Of a DNA stretch of 34,453 nucleotides, positions 6,785-14,447 are shown one piece after another. Position numbers and translations under genes: made by a program. The first letter of the stretch is position 1, and every line of letters starts with the position of its first letter. Location: contig CP070746.1 of assembly GCA_020348305.1 (NCBI GenBank), positions 2,897,995 through 2,932,447 on the forward strand. The letters run 5' to 3'. The notes beneath the pieces are model-generated. The model was given only the letters and a program-made list of their open reading frames with translations, was not told the DNA's origin and ran no database searches. Source of the stretch: Desulfobacterales bacterium. GTDB taxonomy: Bacteria; Desulfobacterota; Desulfobacteria; Desulfobacterales; JAHEIW01.

Positions 6785-9412
6785 TCATGTTTTTTCAGAT
6801 TTCGCTATCTCTTGTAAATCATTTAGAACGTTTAGTGCCTCCAACGGCGTCATTTTGGCGATATCCGCTTTATTCAAGCGTTCGATGACAAGGTTCGCGG
6901 GTTTGCGGAAAAGATTCAACTGAGCAGGAATTTGTTTTGAACCTCCGCTAGTATCATCCTGAACCGGTAGGCCGTTTAATCCATGTTCACCGTTTTCAAT
7001 ATTATACAGGATTTTTTTTGCTCGGTCTATAACCTGAACCGGTATTCCTGCAAGACGCGCCACCTGGATCCCATAGCTTCGGTTGGTGCCTCCTTCCACG
7101 AGTTTTCTGAGAAAAATAATTTCATCATTCCATTCTTTGACAGCAATATTGTAATTTTTAACCCGTGGCCTTTTATGGGCAAGTTCGGTCAATTCATGAT
7201 AATGGGTGGCAAATAGGGTTTTAACTCCGGTATTATGCAAATCATGTAAATATTCGGCAACTGCCCAGGCAATACTCAGGCCGTCATAGGTGCTGGTACC
7301 TCTACCGATTTCATCCATGATGACCAGGCTATTTTTTGTCGCATTATTCAAAATATTGGCCGTCTCCTCCATTTCCACCATAAATGTACTTTGTCCCTGA
7401 GATAAATTGTCCAAAGCCCCCACACGGGTAAAAATTCTATCTGTAATACTTATTGAGGCTTTGCGGGCAGGAATAAAGGAGCCCATTTGGGCCATAATTA
7501 CCAGAAGCGCCACCTGTCGTAAGGCGGTGGATTTTCCGGCCATATTCGGGCCGGTAATGATCAAAATTTGATTATCCTCATCATCCAATCGGATGGTATT
7601 GGGCACGAATCGTTCACCGGTTATCATCTTTTCCACTACCGGATGGCGGCCATCTTCGATGAAAATGCTTCCGTCGAGTCTCATTTCCGGGCGGTAATAG
7701 TCATTTTGATCGGCAACTTCCGCCAAACTCAACAGGCAGTCCAAGCGGGCGAGGAATCGGGCAACGTTTTGAATACCTTGATTATGTTGAACGACGTGGT
7801 CGCGTAATTCATTAAAAATTTCATACTCAAGCGCGGCGCGTTGATCTTCAGCGCCTAAAACCTTCAATTCAAAGGATTTTAGCTCGTCAGTGATATAGCG
7901 TTCGGCATTGACCAAGGTCTGCTTACGGACATAGTGCGCGGGGACGTCAGCTGAACGGCTTTTGGAAATCTCGATGTAATATCCAAATACCTTATTATAT
8001 CTAACCTTCAGCGTCGTAATGCCGGTTTTTTCCTTTTCGCGGATCTCCAGTTCGGCCAGCCAGCTTTTCCCATCTCGGCTAATTTTTACCAACTCGTCCA
8101 GCTCGGCATTGTAGTCCGATTTAATGATGCCCCCTTCATTGATTGTGGGTGGCGCATCCTCCCGAATGGCCTTATCAATTCGTTCAGCCAGCTCATTGAG
8201 ATGAACCAGATTTTCTTCGGTTCGGAAAAGATCGGCTTTAAGTTCTGAAAGCAACGACCAGATTTCCGGAAGCCTCCAAAGCGATTGCTTCAGAGCAATG
8301 AGATCCCGGGCATTGGCGCGTCCCATGGCAATTTTGGTCCCTACCCTCTCAATATCATAAACCGATTTTAAACCCTCTCGAATACTACGGCGAATTTGAT
8401 TATTTTCCTTTGCCTCTTGCACGGCATCGTGTCGCAACCGAATGGCTTCCGTATCGATGAGCGGGTATCGCAGCCAGAACTTTATCAAACGTGCCCCCAT
8501 GGCCGTCGTTGTGCGGTCCATAATGCCAAGAAGGGTTCCGCGTCTGGTTCCGGTTCGAATGTTTCTTTCGAGTTCAAGATTTCGACAACTTAGATCATCA
8601 ATGAGAAGGTGATTTTCTACCGAATAGCTTTCTATACGAGATAAATGCTTAATCTTCTGCTTTTGGGTTTCTCGAACGTAAAAAATAACCGCACCAGCCG
8701 CCCGAATACCGGACCTCATGTTTTCGATACCAAAGCCTTCCAGGGAAATGGTTTTAAATTGATCTGTTAATATTTCATAACTTCGTCTGAATTCAAATGC
8801 CCGGTCATCTATGTAGGTTATTATTCGTTCGGTCAAAGAACTGATAATCGGTGAAAACAGGGTGTCCGTTTTGGCTGAGTTGGGCAAAAGAATTTCACTC
8901 GGCGAGACCCTCAGGGCTTCATCAATTACAGCGTCTGGATCTTTGGATTCGGTTACCCGAAAGGATCCGGTGGATATGTCTAAATACGAAATAGCAGTGA
9001 GCTCATCATAGCGGGCAAAGGCAAGGATAAAATTGTTGGATCTTGCATCTAAGAATTCATCGTCGATGATCATACCGGGTGTAATCACCCGAACGACTTT
9101 TCTTTTGACAAGCCCTTTAGCGGTCGCGGGATCTTCGACCTGATCACAAATGGCAACCTTGTAACCGTGATTAATCAAGCGAGCAATGTAGCTCTGAACG
9201 GCCCGATAGGGTACACCGCACATGGGAACCGAAGATTCATCTTTTTTATTGCGGGAGGTCAGGGTGATTTCTAAAATTCGGGATGCTATCTCAGCATCCT
9301 CAAAAAACATCTCATAAAAATCTCCCATTCGATAAAACAGGATGGCATCGGGATACTCATCCTTAATCGATAAATACTGCTTTATCATGGGAGTAAGTTT
9401 TGGAGGACTCAT
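6785..9412 (-). CDS. mutS: DNA mismatch repair protein MutS
   Basis: This full-length MutS of 875 residues recognises mismatches and small loops and starts methyl-independent or MutL-dependent repair. The mismatch-wedge motif is at 32-34 (Phe-Tyr-Glu in GDFYEMF), followed by the connector, lever and clamp regions. The ABC-type ATPase has its P-loop at 621-629 (GPNMAGKST), a Walker B (LVIMDEIGRGTSTYDG) and a TLFATHYHEL switch region. The C-terminal tail (LTPLEALNVLNDLQEI) matches the usual MutS end. The N-terminus SPPKLTPMIKQYLSIK is typical, which supports this ATG even though no good Shine-Dalgarno is visible. It is probably transcribed with the downstream amidase gene, about 40 nt away. Confidence 0.97.
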   Translation of the reverse strand: MSPPKLTPMIKQYLSIKDEYPDAILFYRMGDFYEMFFEDAEIASRILEITLTSRNKKDESSVPMCGVPYRAVQSYIARLINHGYKVAICDQVEDPATAKGLVKRKVVRVITPGMIIDDEFLDARSNNFILAFARYDELTAISYLDISTGSFRVTESKDPDAVIDEALRVSPSEILLPNSAKTDTLFSPIISSLTERIITYIDDRAFEFRRSYEILTDQFKTISLEGFGIENMRSGIRAAGAVIFYVRETQKQKIKHLSRIESYSVENHLLIDDLSCRNLELERNIRTGTRRGTLLGIMDRTTTAMGARLIKFWLRYPLIDTEAIRLRHDAVQEAKENNQIRRSIREGLKSVYDIERVGTKIAMGRANARDLIALKQSLWRLPEIWSLLSELKADLFRTEENLVHLNELAERIDKAIREDAPPTINEGGIIKSDYNAELDELVKISRDGKSWLAELEIREKEKTGITTLKVRYNKVFGYYIEISKSRSADVPAHYVRKQTLVNAERYITDELKSFELKVLGAEDQRAALEYEIFNELRDHVVQHNQGIQNVARFLARLDCLLSLAEVADQNDYYRPEMRLDGSIFIEDGRHPVVEKMITGERFVPNTIRLDDEDNQILIITGPNMAGKSTALRQVALLVIMAQMGSFIPARKASISITDRIFTRVGALDNLSQGQSTFMVEMEETANILNNATKNSLVIMDEIGRGTSTYDGLSIAWAVAEYLHDLHNTGVKTLFATHYHELTELAHKRPRVKNYNIAVKEWNDEIIFLRKLVEGGTNRSYGIQVARLAGIPVQVIDRAKKILYNIENGEHGLNGLPVQDDTSGGSKQIPAQLNLFRKPANLVIERLNKADIAKMTPLEALNVLNDLQEIAKSEKT

Positions 9413-9535
9413 CGATAAAATCGAACTATCGGCTAACTTAAAGTATGGAATTTCTCTCCCACCGCGGCGGGAAAAATATAGAATTATTAGGAGGCATCAG
9501 CATTTTTCTCGGGGTTGTCTTTGGGGTCGGTAGGT
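9413..9535. other. Short gap between HIT and mutS genes
   Basis: No gene of its own is supported. A near-palindromic tcccaccgcggcggga lies at about 9459-9474. On the minus strand, 9482-9535 reads as an acidic 17-codon tail (IEPTDPKDNPEKNADAS, then stop) one frame off the HIT stop codon. This is discussed as a possible frameshifted C-terminus. Confidence 0.4.
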
Positions 9536-10027
9536 TCAATTTAAAATTCGTAAATCTAATTTATCAAAATGCGGTTTTAAATTATTAAACGTTGACTTAA
9601 TATGTTCCGGAATGACCCGCACCTCCCCTAACACGGTAAGTGAATTCACATCCCCAAACCAACGCGGCACAACGTGAAAATGCAAATGCTCCTCTACTCC
9701 GGCTCCGGCCACTTTTCCCAGATTCAGACCGATATTGAAACCATCCGGATTCATCACTTTTTTCAAAATTGCCACTGATTTTTCTACGGTTGCGATCAAT
9801 TCTCCCATTTCTTCCTTTTGGAGTTCATCCAGCGCAGACAAATGTCGTACTGGAGCCACTAGGAGATGACCGTTAATATAAGGGAATTTATTCATCATCA
9901 CGGTGGTTATTTTGCCTTTATACAAGGTGAGGTCATCATTTTTCGAGAGTGCATCACAAAAAATGCACATATCTTTTTTATCAGACAAAATGTATTCAAT
10001 CCGCCATGGCGCCCAGATTGTCTTCAT
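9536..10027 (-). CDS. HIT-family nucleotide hydrolase/phosphorylase (Ap4A-type)
   Basis: This 163-residue histidine-triad protein is expected to hydrolyse or phosphorylyse dinucleoside polyphosphates or AMP conjugates. It opens with the bacterial/actinobacterial-type signature MKTIWAPWRIEYI and a zinc-binding-like CIFC (21-24), and contains the triad HLHFHVV with His114, His116 and His118. The start at 10027 is chosen because GAGGG lies about 7 nt upstream and the protein then begins at the family signature; 17 extra upstream codons are rejected. It stands alone, about 120 nt upstream of mutS, and its leader contains an inverted repeat (10139-10220). Confidence 0.88.
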   Translation of the reverse strand: MKTIWAPWRIEYILSDKKDMCIFCDALSKNDDLTLYKGKITTVMMNKFPYINGHLLVAPVRHLSALDELQKEEMGELIATVEKSVAILKKVMNPDGFNIGLNLGKVAGAGVEEHLHFHVVPRWFGDVNSLTVLGEVRVIPEHIKSTFNNLKPHFDKLDLRILN

Positions 10028-10138
10028 ATCAATTCCCTCTAACAATAGCATTAACCCCCACTCGTTGTGCTCACCCACAAAATCAGAAATACATTTTTGT
10101 CTCTTTCATATCTGAATTCGATGGTGATGCGTTACATC

Positions 10139-10220
10139 GTGCCCCAATATTTAAGATTTTTTACCCATTTGATTCCGATCGATTCTCAAAAAATCGTACA
10201 AATCTCAAATATTGGGGCAC
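10139..10220. repeat. 20-bp inverted repeat upstream of the HIT gene
   Basis: The arm gtgccccaatatttaagatt (10139-10158) is matched on the opposite strand at 10201-10220 with 19 of 20 positions identical. About 42 AT-rich bases lie between the arms. There is no open frame inside. It could be a terminal-inverted-repeat (MITE-like) element or a large stem-loop between the UPF0280 and HIT genes. Confidence 0.6.
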
Positions 10221-10311
10221 AAGGAAATAAAGGTGAGTGTATCTTGATTTTGACTTATTTTATTACGAGATATATTTTATTTTTTTAGCTTAATTTGTTT
10301 AGTTCTAAAAC

Positions 10312-11049
10312 TCAACCTTTTTTTCGTTTCAACGGAATGACCTCAAGCTCCCCCCACATGCCGATATCATCATCCATAATGACGATAAGTCCTTTGATAT
10401 TTTTTATCTTTTTACCCGTATCGATCGCGTATTTAATATCTTTTTTTGATTGGACAAGATTGCCGATTGCCGTAGCAGTTGCATCGGCCAGCGCACAGGA
10501 ATCGGATACAACACATACCGCATCAGCTTTGCCCATACTCAACGAGTGCCCAACCGTTCCAGATGATGTACACACTGCAATCGGCGCTATTGAGGTATTT
10601 ACCCGTAGGCCGATCTTCAAGTTTAAGGATGACTTGCCTGCATAAATACCAATGGTAACCGGTTTGTCTGTCTTGAGAAAAATATCTCCACCATTTTCAA
10701 CAATGACTTCGTCGGTATAAATCCGTAAATCACGACCAACATATTCAGCAATAGCGCCTGCCACAGCAGCCATGGGTCCAACCCCTGCTTGATCACCGGC
10801 CCAAGCCATGGTGGTCACAATTTTAGGTGCTGGACTATTTGAACGCCACGGTTGAAGCGTTTCCGCAAATTCAGGATTTTTTTGGATATACGCCTCTATG
10901 TATCCCCTGTACTGAAGAACCAATTCTTTTGTAATATCTTCCAAATTCTTTTTTGCATGCACGAAGAGATCCGTTTCTTTTACCACCAACTTGAACGCTT
11001 GCAAACGATTACAGTGAATAAGGTTTCGATAGGTTCGATATTGATACAT
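10312..11049 (-). CDS. UPF0280 family protein (ApbE-like fold)
   Basis: This 245-residue protein matches the UPF0280 family, distantly related to ApbE flavin transferases; its activity is not established. Diagnostic stretches are GDQAGVGPMAAVAGAIAEYVG, ENGGDI, SSGTVGHSLSMGKADAVCVV and a DDDIGMWGELEV end. The start at 11049 is preferred over one seven codons earlier: an AGGA sits 8-9 nt ahead, and it leaves about 10 nt after the stop of the preceding dNTPase gene. It is the last gene of a compact minus-strand cluster (Mut7-C, ATP-grasp, HD dNTPase, UPF0280). The glycine-rich GDQAGVGP and ENGGD segments align with flavin-binding parts of ApbE, but whether it binds flavin is unknown. Confidence 0.8.
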   Translation of the reverse strand: MYQYRTYRNLIHCNRLQAFKLVVKETDLFVHAKKNLEDITKELVLQYRGYIEAYIQKNPEFAETLQPWRSNSPAPKIVTTMAWAGDQAGVGPMAAVAGAIAEYVGRDLRIYTDEVIVENGGDIFLKTDKPVTIGIYAGKSSLNLKIGLRVNTSIAPIAVCTSSGTVGHSLSMGKADAVCVVSDSCALADATATAIGNLVQSKKDIKYAIDTGKKIKNIKGLIVIMDDDIGMWGELEVIPLKRKKG

Positions 11050-11059
11050 ATATTGGATC

Positions 11060-12232
11060 CTATAAATCATACAGTGGTGTTGGTCGTATTGACTCCGGAC
11101 ATTGACTCAAGAAATATTGATCGGTCATCCCGGAAATAAAATCCCTGACAATTTCCGGGGCGCTGTGGCCTGTAATGTATTCTTCGGACATTCCATCAAG
11201 AAACTGATTATAAATCACAGAATGTTGATTTTCCTTGTCAATTTCCTCAAGGTATTTTTCAAAAAGATGAGTAAAAAGTCTTTGAATTATTTTTGTATGT
11301 TTTTTTATCTTCGGATTCAAGTAGATACGTTCAAGATTAAACTGTTTTAATTTTTTTAAGGCCTTGGATAGCTCCGGGCTGAATGCCACACAAGGCTTCT
11401 GGAAACTGTTTTGGATAACATCGGTCACCAGATTAAAAACAATGGTACCGTTGGTGTTTCCAAGACGCCTCACACTGAGTGTCGGCAGATCTGATCGTGC
11501 AATTAAGTTCATGCGGATGGCATCTTCAATGTCGCGGCCAATGTAGCTAATCGTATCGGCCAACCGTACCACACAGCCTTCCAACGTCATGGGAACGAGA
11601 TTTATTGTAGGATTCTCCTTTTTTTCGTCAAGTTGTTTTTCTAATTTTTTAAAAGACTTATTCTTTTTTGGGTGAAGTATTTTTTCATGAATTTCCCCAT
11701 CATGACACAGTATACCATCCAAGGTTTGCAGACATAAGTTCCAGCCGCTGCCTTTTCGTTCTACTTTTTCAAGGAATTGAAAGCTTTGCACATTATGTTG
11801 GAAAGAACCAATACCATGCTGTCTGCAGATTTTTGAAAGAAATCGTTCTCCATCATGGCCAAATGGTGCATGGCCGATGTCGTGCCCTAAGGCAATGGCT
11901 TCAATTAAGTCCTCATTTAAACCTAAAAAACGACCGATGGTTCGTGCAATTTTTGAGACCAACTGCACATGCAGTACACGATGGGTGATATGGTCATTTT
12001 GAATGAGGTAAAACACCTGGGTTTTATCTATATAGCGCGTGTATGCATGCGAGTGTAAAATTCGATCCACGTCTACCGAAAAGGCTTGGCGATAGTCGGT
12101 TTGCAATTTCTCTTCATCACGACGACGCACTGATTGGGAGTTTAGGCATGCCTGCGGCGACAACCGCTCGGCTTCTCGTTCATTTAGGACATCCCTTAGA
12201 CGACTCAATAATGGTTTATTAAATTTTTTCAT
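11060..12232 (-). CDS. HD-domain deoxynucleoside triphosphate triphosphohydrolase (dGTPase-like)
   Basis: This 390-residue cytoplasmic protein of the dGTPase/dNTPase branch of the HD superfamily hydrolyses dNTPs to nucleosides and triphosphate. The metal site is visible as His84 (THRVLHV), His117-Asp118 (ALGHDIGHAPFGHDGE) and a later Asp in VRLADTISYIGRDIEDA. The DKTQVF motif near 70 is typical of this branch. The start overlaps the end of the preceding ATP-grasp gene by 14 nt, which indicates translational coupling. Length and motif order are normal. The specificity among dNTPs cannot be told from sequence. Confidence 0.88.
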   Translation of the reverse strand: MKKFNKPLLSRLRDVLNEREAERLSPQACLNSQSVRRRDEEKLQTDYRQAFSVDVDRILHSHAYTRYIDKTQVFYLIQNDHITHRVLHVQLVSKIARTIGRFLGLNEDLIEAIALGHDIGHAPFGHDGERFLSKICRQHGIGSFQHNVQSFQFLEKVERKGSGWNLCLQTLDGILCHDGEIHEKILHPKKNKSFKKLEKQLDEKKENPTINLVPMTLEGCVVRLADTISYIGRDIEDAIRMNLIARSDLPTLSVRRLGNTNGTIVFNLVTDVIQNSFQKPCVAFSPELSKALKKLKQFNLERIYLNPKIKKHTKIIQRLFTHLFEKYLEEIDKENQHSVIYNQFLDGMSEEYITGHSAPEIVRDFISGMTDQYFLSQCPESIRPTPLYDL

Positions 12233-13004
12233 TTTCTATCAACGTTTCCATTAACTTGGTATAATCGATGCCCGCCTTTCTAAAGCCTTCTTTACCGTAT
12301 TTCATATTGGCTTCAAGCACATAATAACGGCCTTCATATTCACAAATATCAATACCGACATCATCCCATCTGCAGAATTGTGCCGTGTGCAAGGCCAAAT
12401 CAAGGGCTTTTTGGGGTACCGAATCCAAACTGATAGTTCCGCCGACGGCCACATTGCTTCGAAACTCATCTGGGGGTGTAATTCGCCAGTAGGCATGCAT
12501 GATTTCATCGCCAATTATCACAATACGCATATCCCGGTCCACCGGGAGATACTGTTGAATATAGGCCACATCGGTTTGTTCTAAATACAACTTGAGTTCA
12601 CCAGCATTGCGGACAAAGAAAATACCTCTTCCCATGGCGGAACCTCTTGGAATTTTAGCAATAAAAGGAAAGCTAAAATAATCGGTAATGACATTTTTTT
12701 GGCGATTTCCATAAAAAAATCGAGTCCTGGGATGAGGTATCTGAAGCAATTCGAATAAGGCAGTCTGCTTGATCTTGTCCTGAACACATTTATAGGTGTG
12801 ATAGCTGGGAAAGGTAGGTTTACCGATTGCATCAAAAAGATCAGCATAAAAGGTGGTCGGATAATAGATTTTCTGGGCGTTTCGTATGAGTCCAGTCTCC
12901 TCGGGACTGTAATCCGAGAAATTGGTCCGCACTCCCAGCGTTTTGACATTTCTACAGTCTCTCAGACGGGCCTCCAATGCGATAGCTTTAAATTTGTCTT
13001 GCAT
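12219..13004 (-). CDS. RimK-like ATP-grasp ligase
   Basis: This 261-residue ATP-grasp protein should form an amide or peptide bond from a carboxylate using ATP. The sequence shows the pre-ATP-grasp part (FYADLFDAIGKPTFPSYHTYKCVQDK), the ATP-binding lysines/glycine loop (PFIAKIPRGSAMGRGIF), the acidic pair region (YIQQYLPVDRDMRIVIIGD) and the metal-binding end (VGIDICEYEGRYYVLEANMKYG). The resemblance to RimK-type enzymes is by motif, and its substrate is unknown. It starts 3 nt after the Mut7-C gene stop and overlaps the dNTPase gene at its end, so the three are almost certainly co-translated. Confidence 0.8.
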   Translation of the reverse strand: MQDKFKAIALEARLRDCRNVKTLGVRTNFSDYSPEETGLIRNAQKIYYPTTFYADLFDAIGKPTFPSYHTYKCVQDKIKQTALFELLQIPHPRTRFFYGNRQKNVITDYFSFPFIAKIPRGSAMGRGIFFVRNAGELKLYLEQTDVAYIQQYLPVDRDMRIVIIGDEIMHAYWRITPPDEFRSNVAVGGTISLDSVPQKALDLALHTAQFCRWDDVGIDICEYEGRYYVLEANMKYGKEGFRKAGIDYTKLMETLIENEKI

Positions 13005-13007
13005 TCC

Positions 13008-13466
13008 TTATTTAAACAGCTCCTCAATCTGTTGCATGCTTCGCTTCGTATGGCTACCGGGCCAATAATTCCGCTTGCAGGTTGGGCAAGTTTGAAAAAC
13101 ATCGTTTGTTTCCCAAATATAATCCGGTACCTTCCCATAAACTGCATTTTTTGGGACTTCAGTGATTTCAACGTTACAACTTAAGCATCGCGAAAACGGC
13201 CGGGTTTCATTTTGGCAGATTCCAAGTTCTCGAATAACTTGCTTCAATTGGTCCCGAGGATTATTTGATTCAATGAAAATGTGCCGGTGAGAGGAATAGT
13301 TCTCCCGAACCCATTTTGTCCTCGTGAGGAGAATTCGCTCCGGTTGAAGGTGTTCAAAGAATTTATCGCTGGAAATTTCCGATTCGAAACTCGTATCAAA
13401 TCCGAGTAAACGCAACCATTTGGCTAACTTACCAAGCGTTTTTTCTGCAGCGAAGTAAAAGCTCAT
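13008..13466 (-). CDS. Mut7-C RNAse-like domain protein with zinc ribbon
   Basis: This 152-residue protein has the Mut7-C (PIN-related) domain signature LGKLAKWLRLLGFDT at 11-25 and RILLTRT at 44-50. A zinc ribbon follows, with Cys94/Cys97 and Cys127/Cys130. Family members usually carry an Asp just before the LGKLARWLR motif and end the second motif as LLTRD. Here these are Glu8 and Thr50, so the acidic metal site looks changed. It leads the four-gene cluster, with GGAG about 9 nt upstream of its ATG. The likely role is RNA binding or processing, but catalysis is doubtful. No specific target can be named. Confidence 0.75.
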   Translation of the reverse strand: MSFYFAAEKTLGKLAKWLRLLGFDTSFESEISSDKFFEHLQPERILLTRTKWVRENYSSHRHIFIESNNPRDQLKQVIRELGICQNETRPFSRCLSCNVEITEVPKNAVYGKVPDYIWETNDVFQTCPTCKRNYWPGSHTKRSMQQIEELFK

Positions 13467-13568
13467 AGATAAAGCTCCAAATTACTCCAGCACTCCAAAC
13501 ATCGTATGTCCAGCCTCTTTTTTTAGTCTTGAGTATAACCACCTTGTCAAGATCTCATTATGTTGGGA

Positions 13569-14030
13569 CTATTTCGGCTTCAGCTCCTGGTAGGCGCGTT
13601 GGATTTCTTTGAAACGCCTTTCGGCGAGTTCTCGAAACTCATGTCCCAAATGTGACACTTTATCCGGATGGTATTTATTGGCAAGTTGTCGATAGGCCTT
13701 TCTTATTTCTTCGGCAGATGCGTTTCTGTGGATTCCCAGTATCTTATGAGGGTCCCATTCAGCATTATTTTTCATGAATTGGTCATCTTGGCCGAATTCG
13801 CTTTTTTGAGAGTAGTCTTTGCCAAATTGATTTTTATAAAACTGCCGGTTTTGCTGAAAATAACTCTTAAAAAAGCCCTGTTTGCGCTTTTGAGAATATA
13901 AATACCTCCACAAGAGCCCTAGAATTACGATATCATCTAGCCAACCCCAACCGGCAAAAAGATCGGGAACAATATCGTAGGGACTTAAGGCATATAAAAT
14001 AGCTAGAACAATTAAAACTATTTTGATCAT
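13569..14030 (-). CDS. Membrane-anchored DnaJ-domain protein with DUF1232-like N-terminus
   Basis: This 153-residue protein starts with a hydrophobic region (1-45) containing [21 protein letters not shown], which resembles the DUF1232 (YkvA-like) signature. A charged linker follows, then a C-terminal J domain (about 92-153) with the HPD tripeptide at 121-123. J domains stimulate the ATPase of DnaK-type Hsp70s, so this protein probably recruits DnaK to the inner membrane. The DUF1232-like part has no known activity. It is divergent from the kinase gene at 14448 and lies about 100 nt upstream of the Mut7-C cluster on the same strand. Confidence 0.8.
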   Translation of the reverse strand: MIKIVLIVLAILYALSPYDIVPDLFAGWGWLDDIVILGLLWRYLYSQKRKQGFFKSYFQQNRQFYKNQFGKDYSQKSEFGQDDQFMKNNAEWDPHKILGIHRNASAEEIRKAYRQLANKYHPDKVSHLGHEFRELAERRFKEIQRAYQELKPK

Positions 14031-14223
14031 TTTTTTATAGAAAAAAACCTTATGGGATTACCGTCGAATTATAAATGAAAGTGAATTTTTGGTCAATGCT
14101 ACTCAAATTGGTAATTGTTTGAAAAATATGTTTAAGTATTGTCTCAGTCTCCCGATAAAAAGTATGGACACCCATTAATCCAAATAAATGATTTGATTTA
14201 GAGGCGGGTGTAAATTCTAACAT

Positions 14224-14252
14224 TTTACTTTAAACTAGTTTAATAATATACT
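14224..14252 (+). promoter_or_regulatory. Candidate sigma70 promoter with a 14-bp palindrome in the spacer
   Basis: TTTACT (14224-14229) and TATACT (14247-14252) are separated by 17 bases. The spacer is occupied by the perfect palindrome ttaaactagtttaa (14230-14243), a good position for a repressor site. It is oriented toward the kinase gene at 14448. Confidence 0.45.
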
Positions 14253-14319
14253 GATATAATAATATAAATTATTACTGTCGCGCCGTGGCGTGACGGGGTA
14301 TCAAGCAAAGTTGCGCAGA

Positions 14320-14400
14320 AGCCAATCCGTCTATGCTTTGGCCACGATGAGATAAATTCGTCTTCGCCCAGCTACGATGAGACAGACCCTTCTTCGCTCT
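14320..14400. repeat. Degenerate tandem repeats of about 30 bp in the kinase leader
   Basis: Bases 14341-14370 and 14371-14400 align without gaps as two 30-base units (both contain acgatgaga and tcttcgc), agreeing at about 22 positions. A third, weaker copy precedes them (ccgtctatgc around 14327-14336 against tcgtcttcgc). There are too few copies and no conserved spacers, so this is not a CRISPR array. Confidence 0.45.
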
Positions 14401-14447
14401 TTACCCATTATGTAAATAATGTAAGGTGTTAAGAGAAAAGCTCAACT

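Larger units (their letters stand above)
14031..14447. other. Divergent intergenic region with kinase promoter and long leader
   Basis: No gene is supported in these 417 bases. The left part is AT-rich. A sigma70-like promoter with an embedded palindrome lies at 14224-14252. An 18-nt hairpin (gtcgcgcc-gt-ggcgtgac) lies at 14277-14294, and degenerate roughly 30-bp repeats lie at 14320-14400. The predicted transcript would therefore have a structured leader of about 190 nt ahead of the kinase gene. Confidence 0.5.

Noticed and set aside
14320-14400. CRISPR-like repeat array
   Set aside because: Only two to three degenerate copies, directly adjoining with no spacers, and no cas gene in the window.
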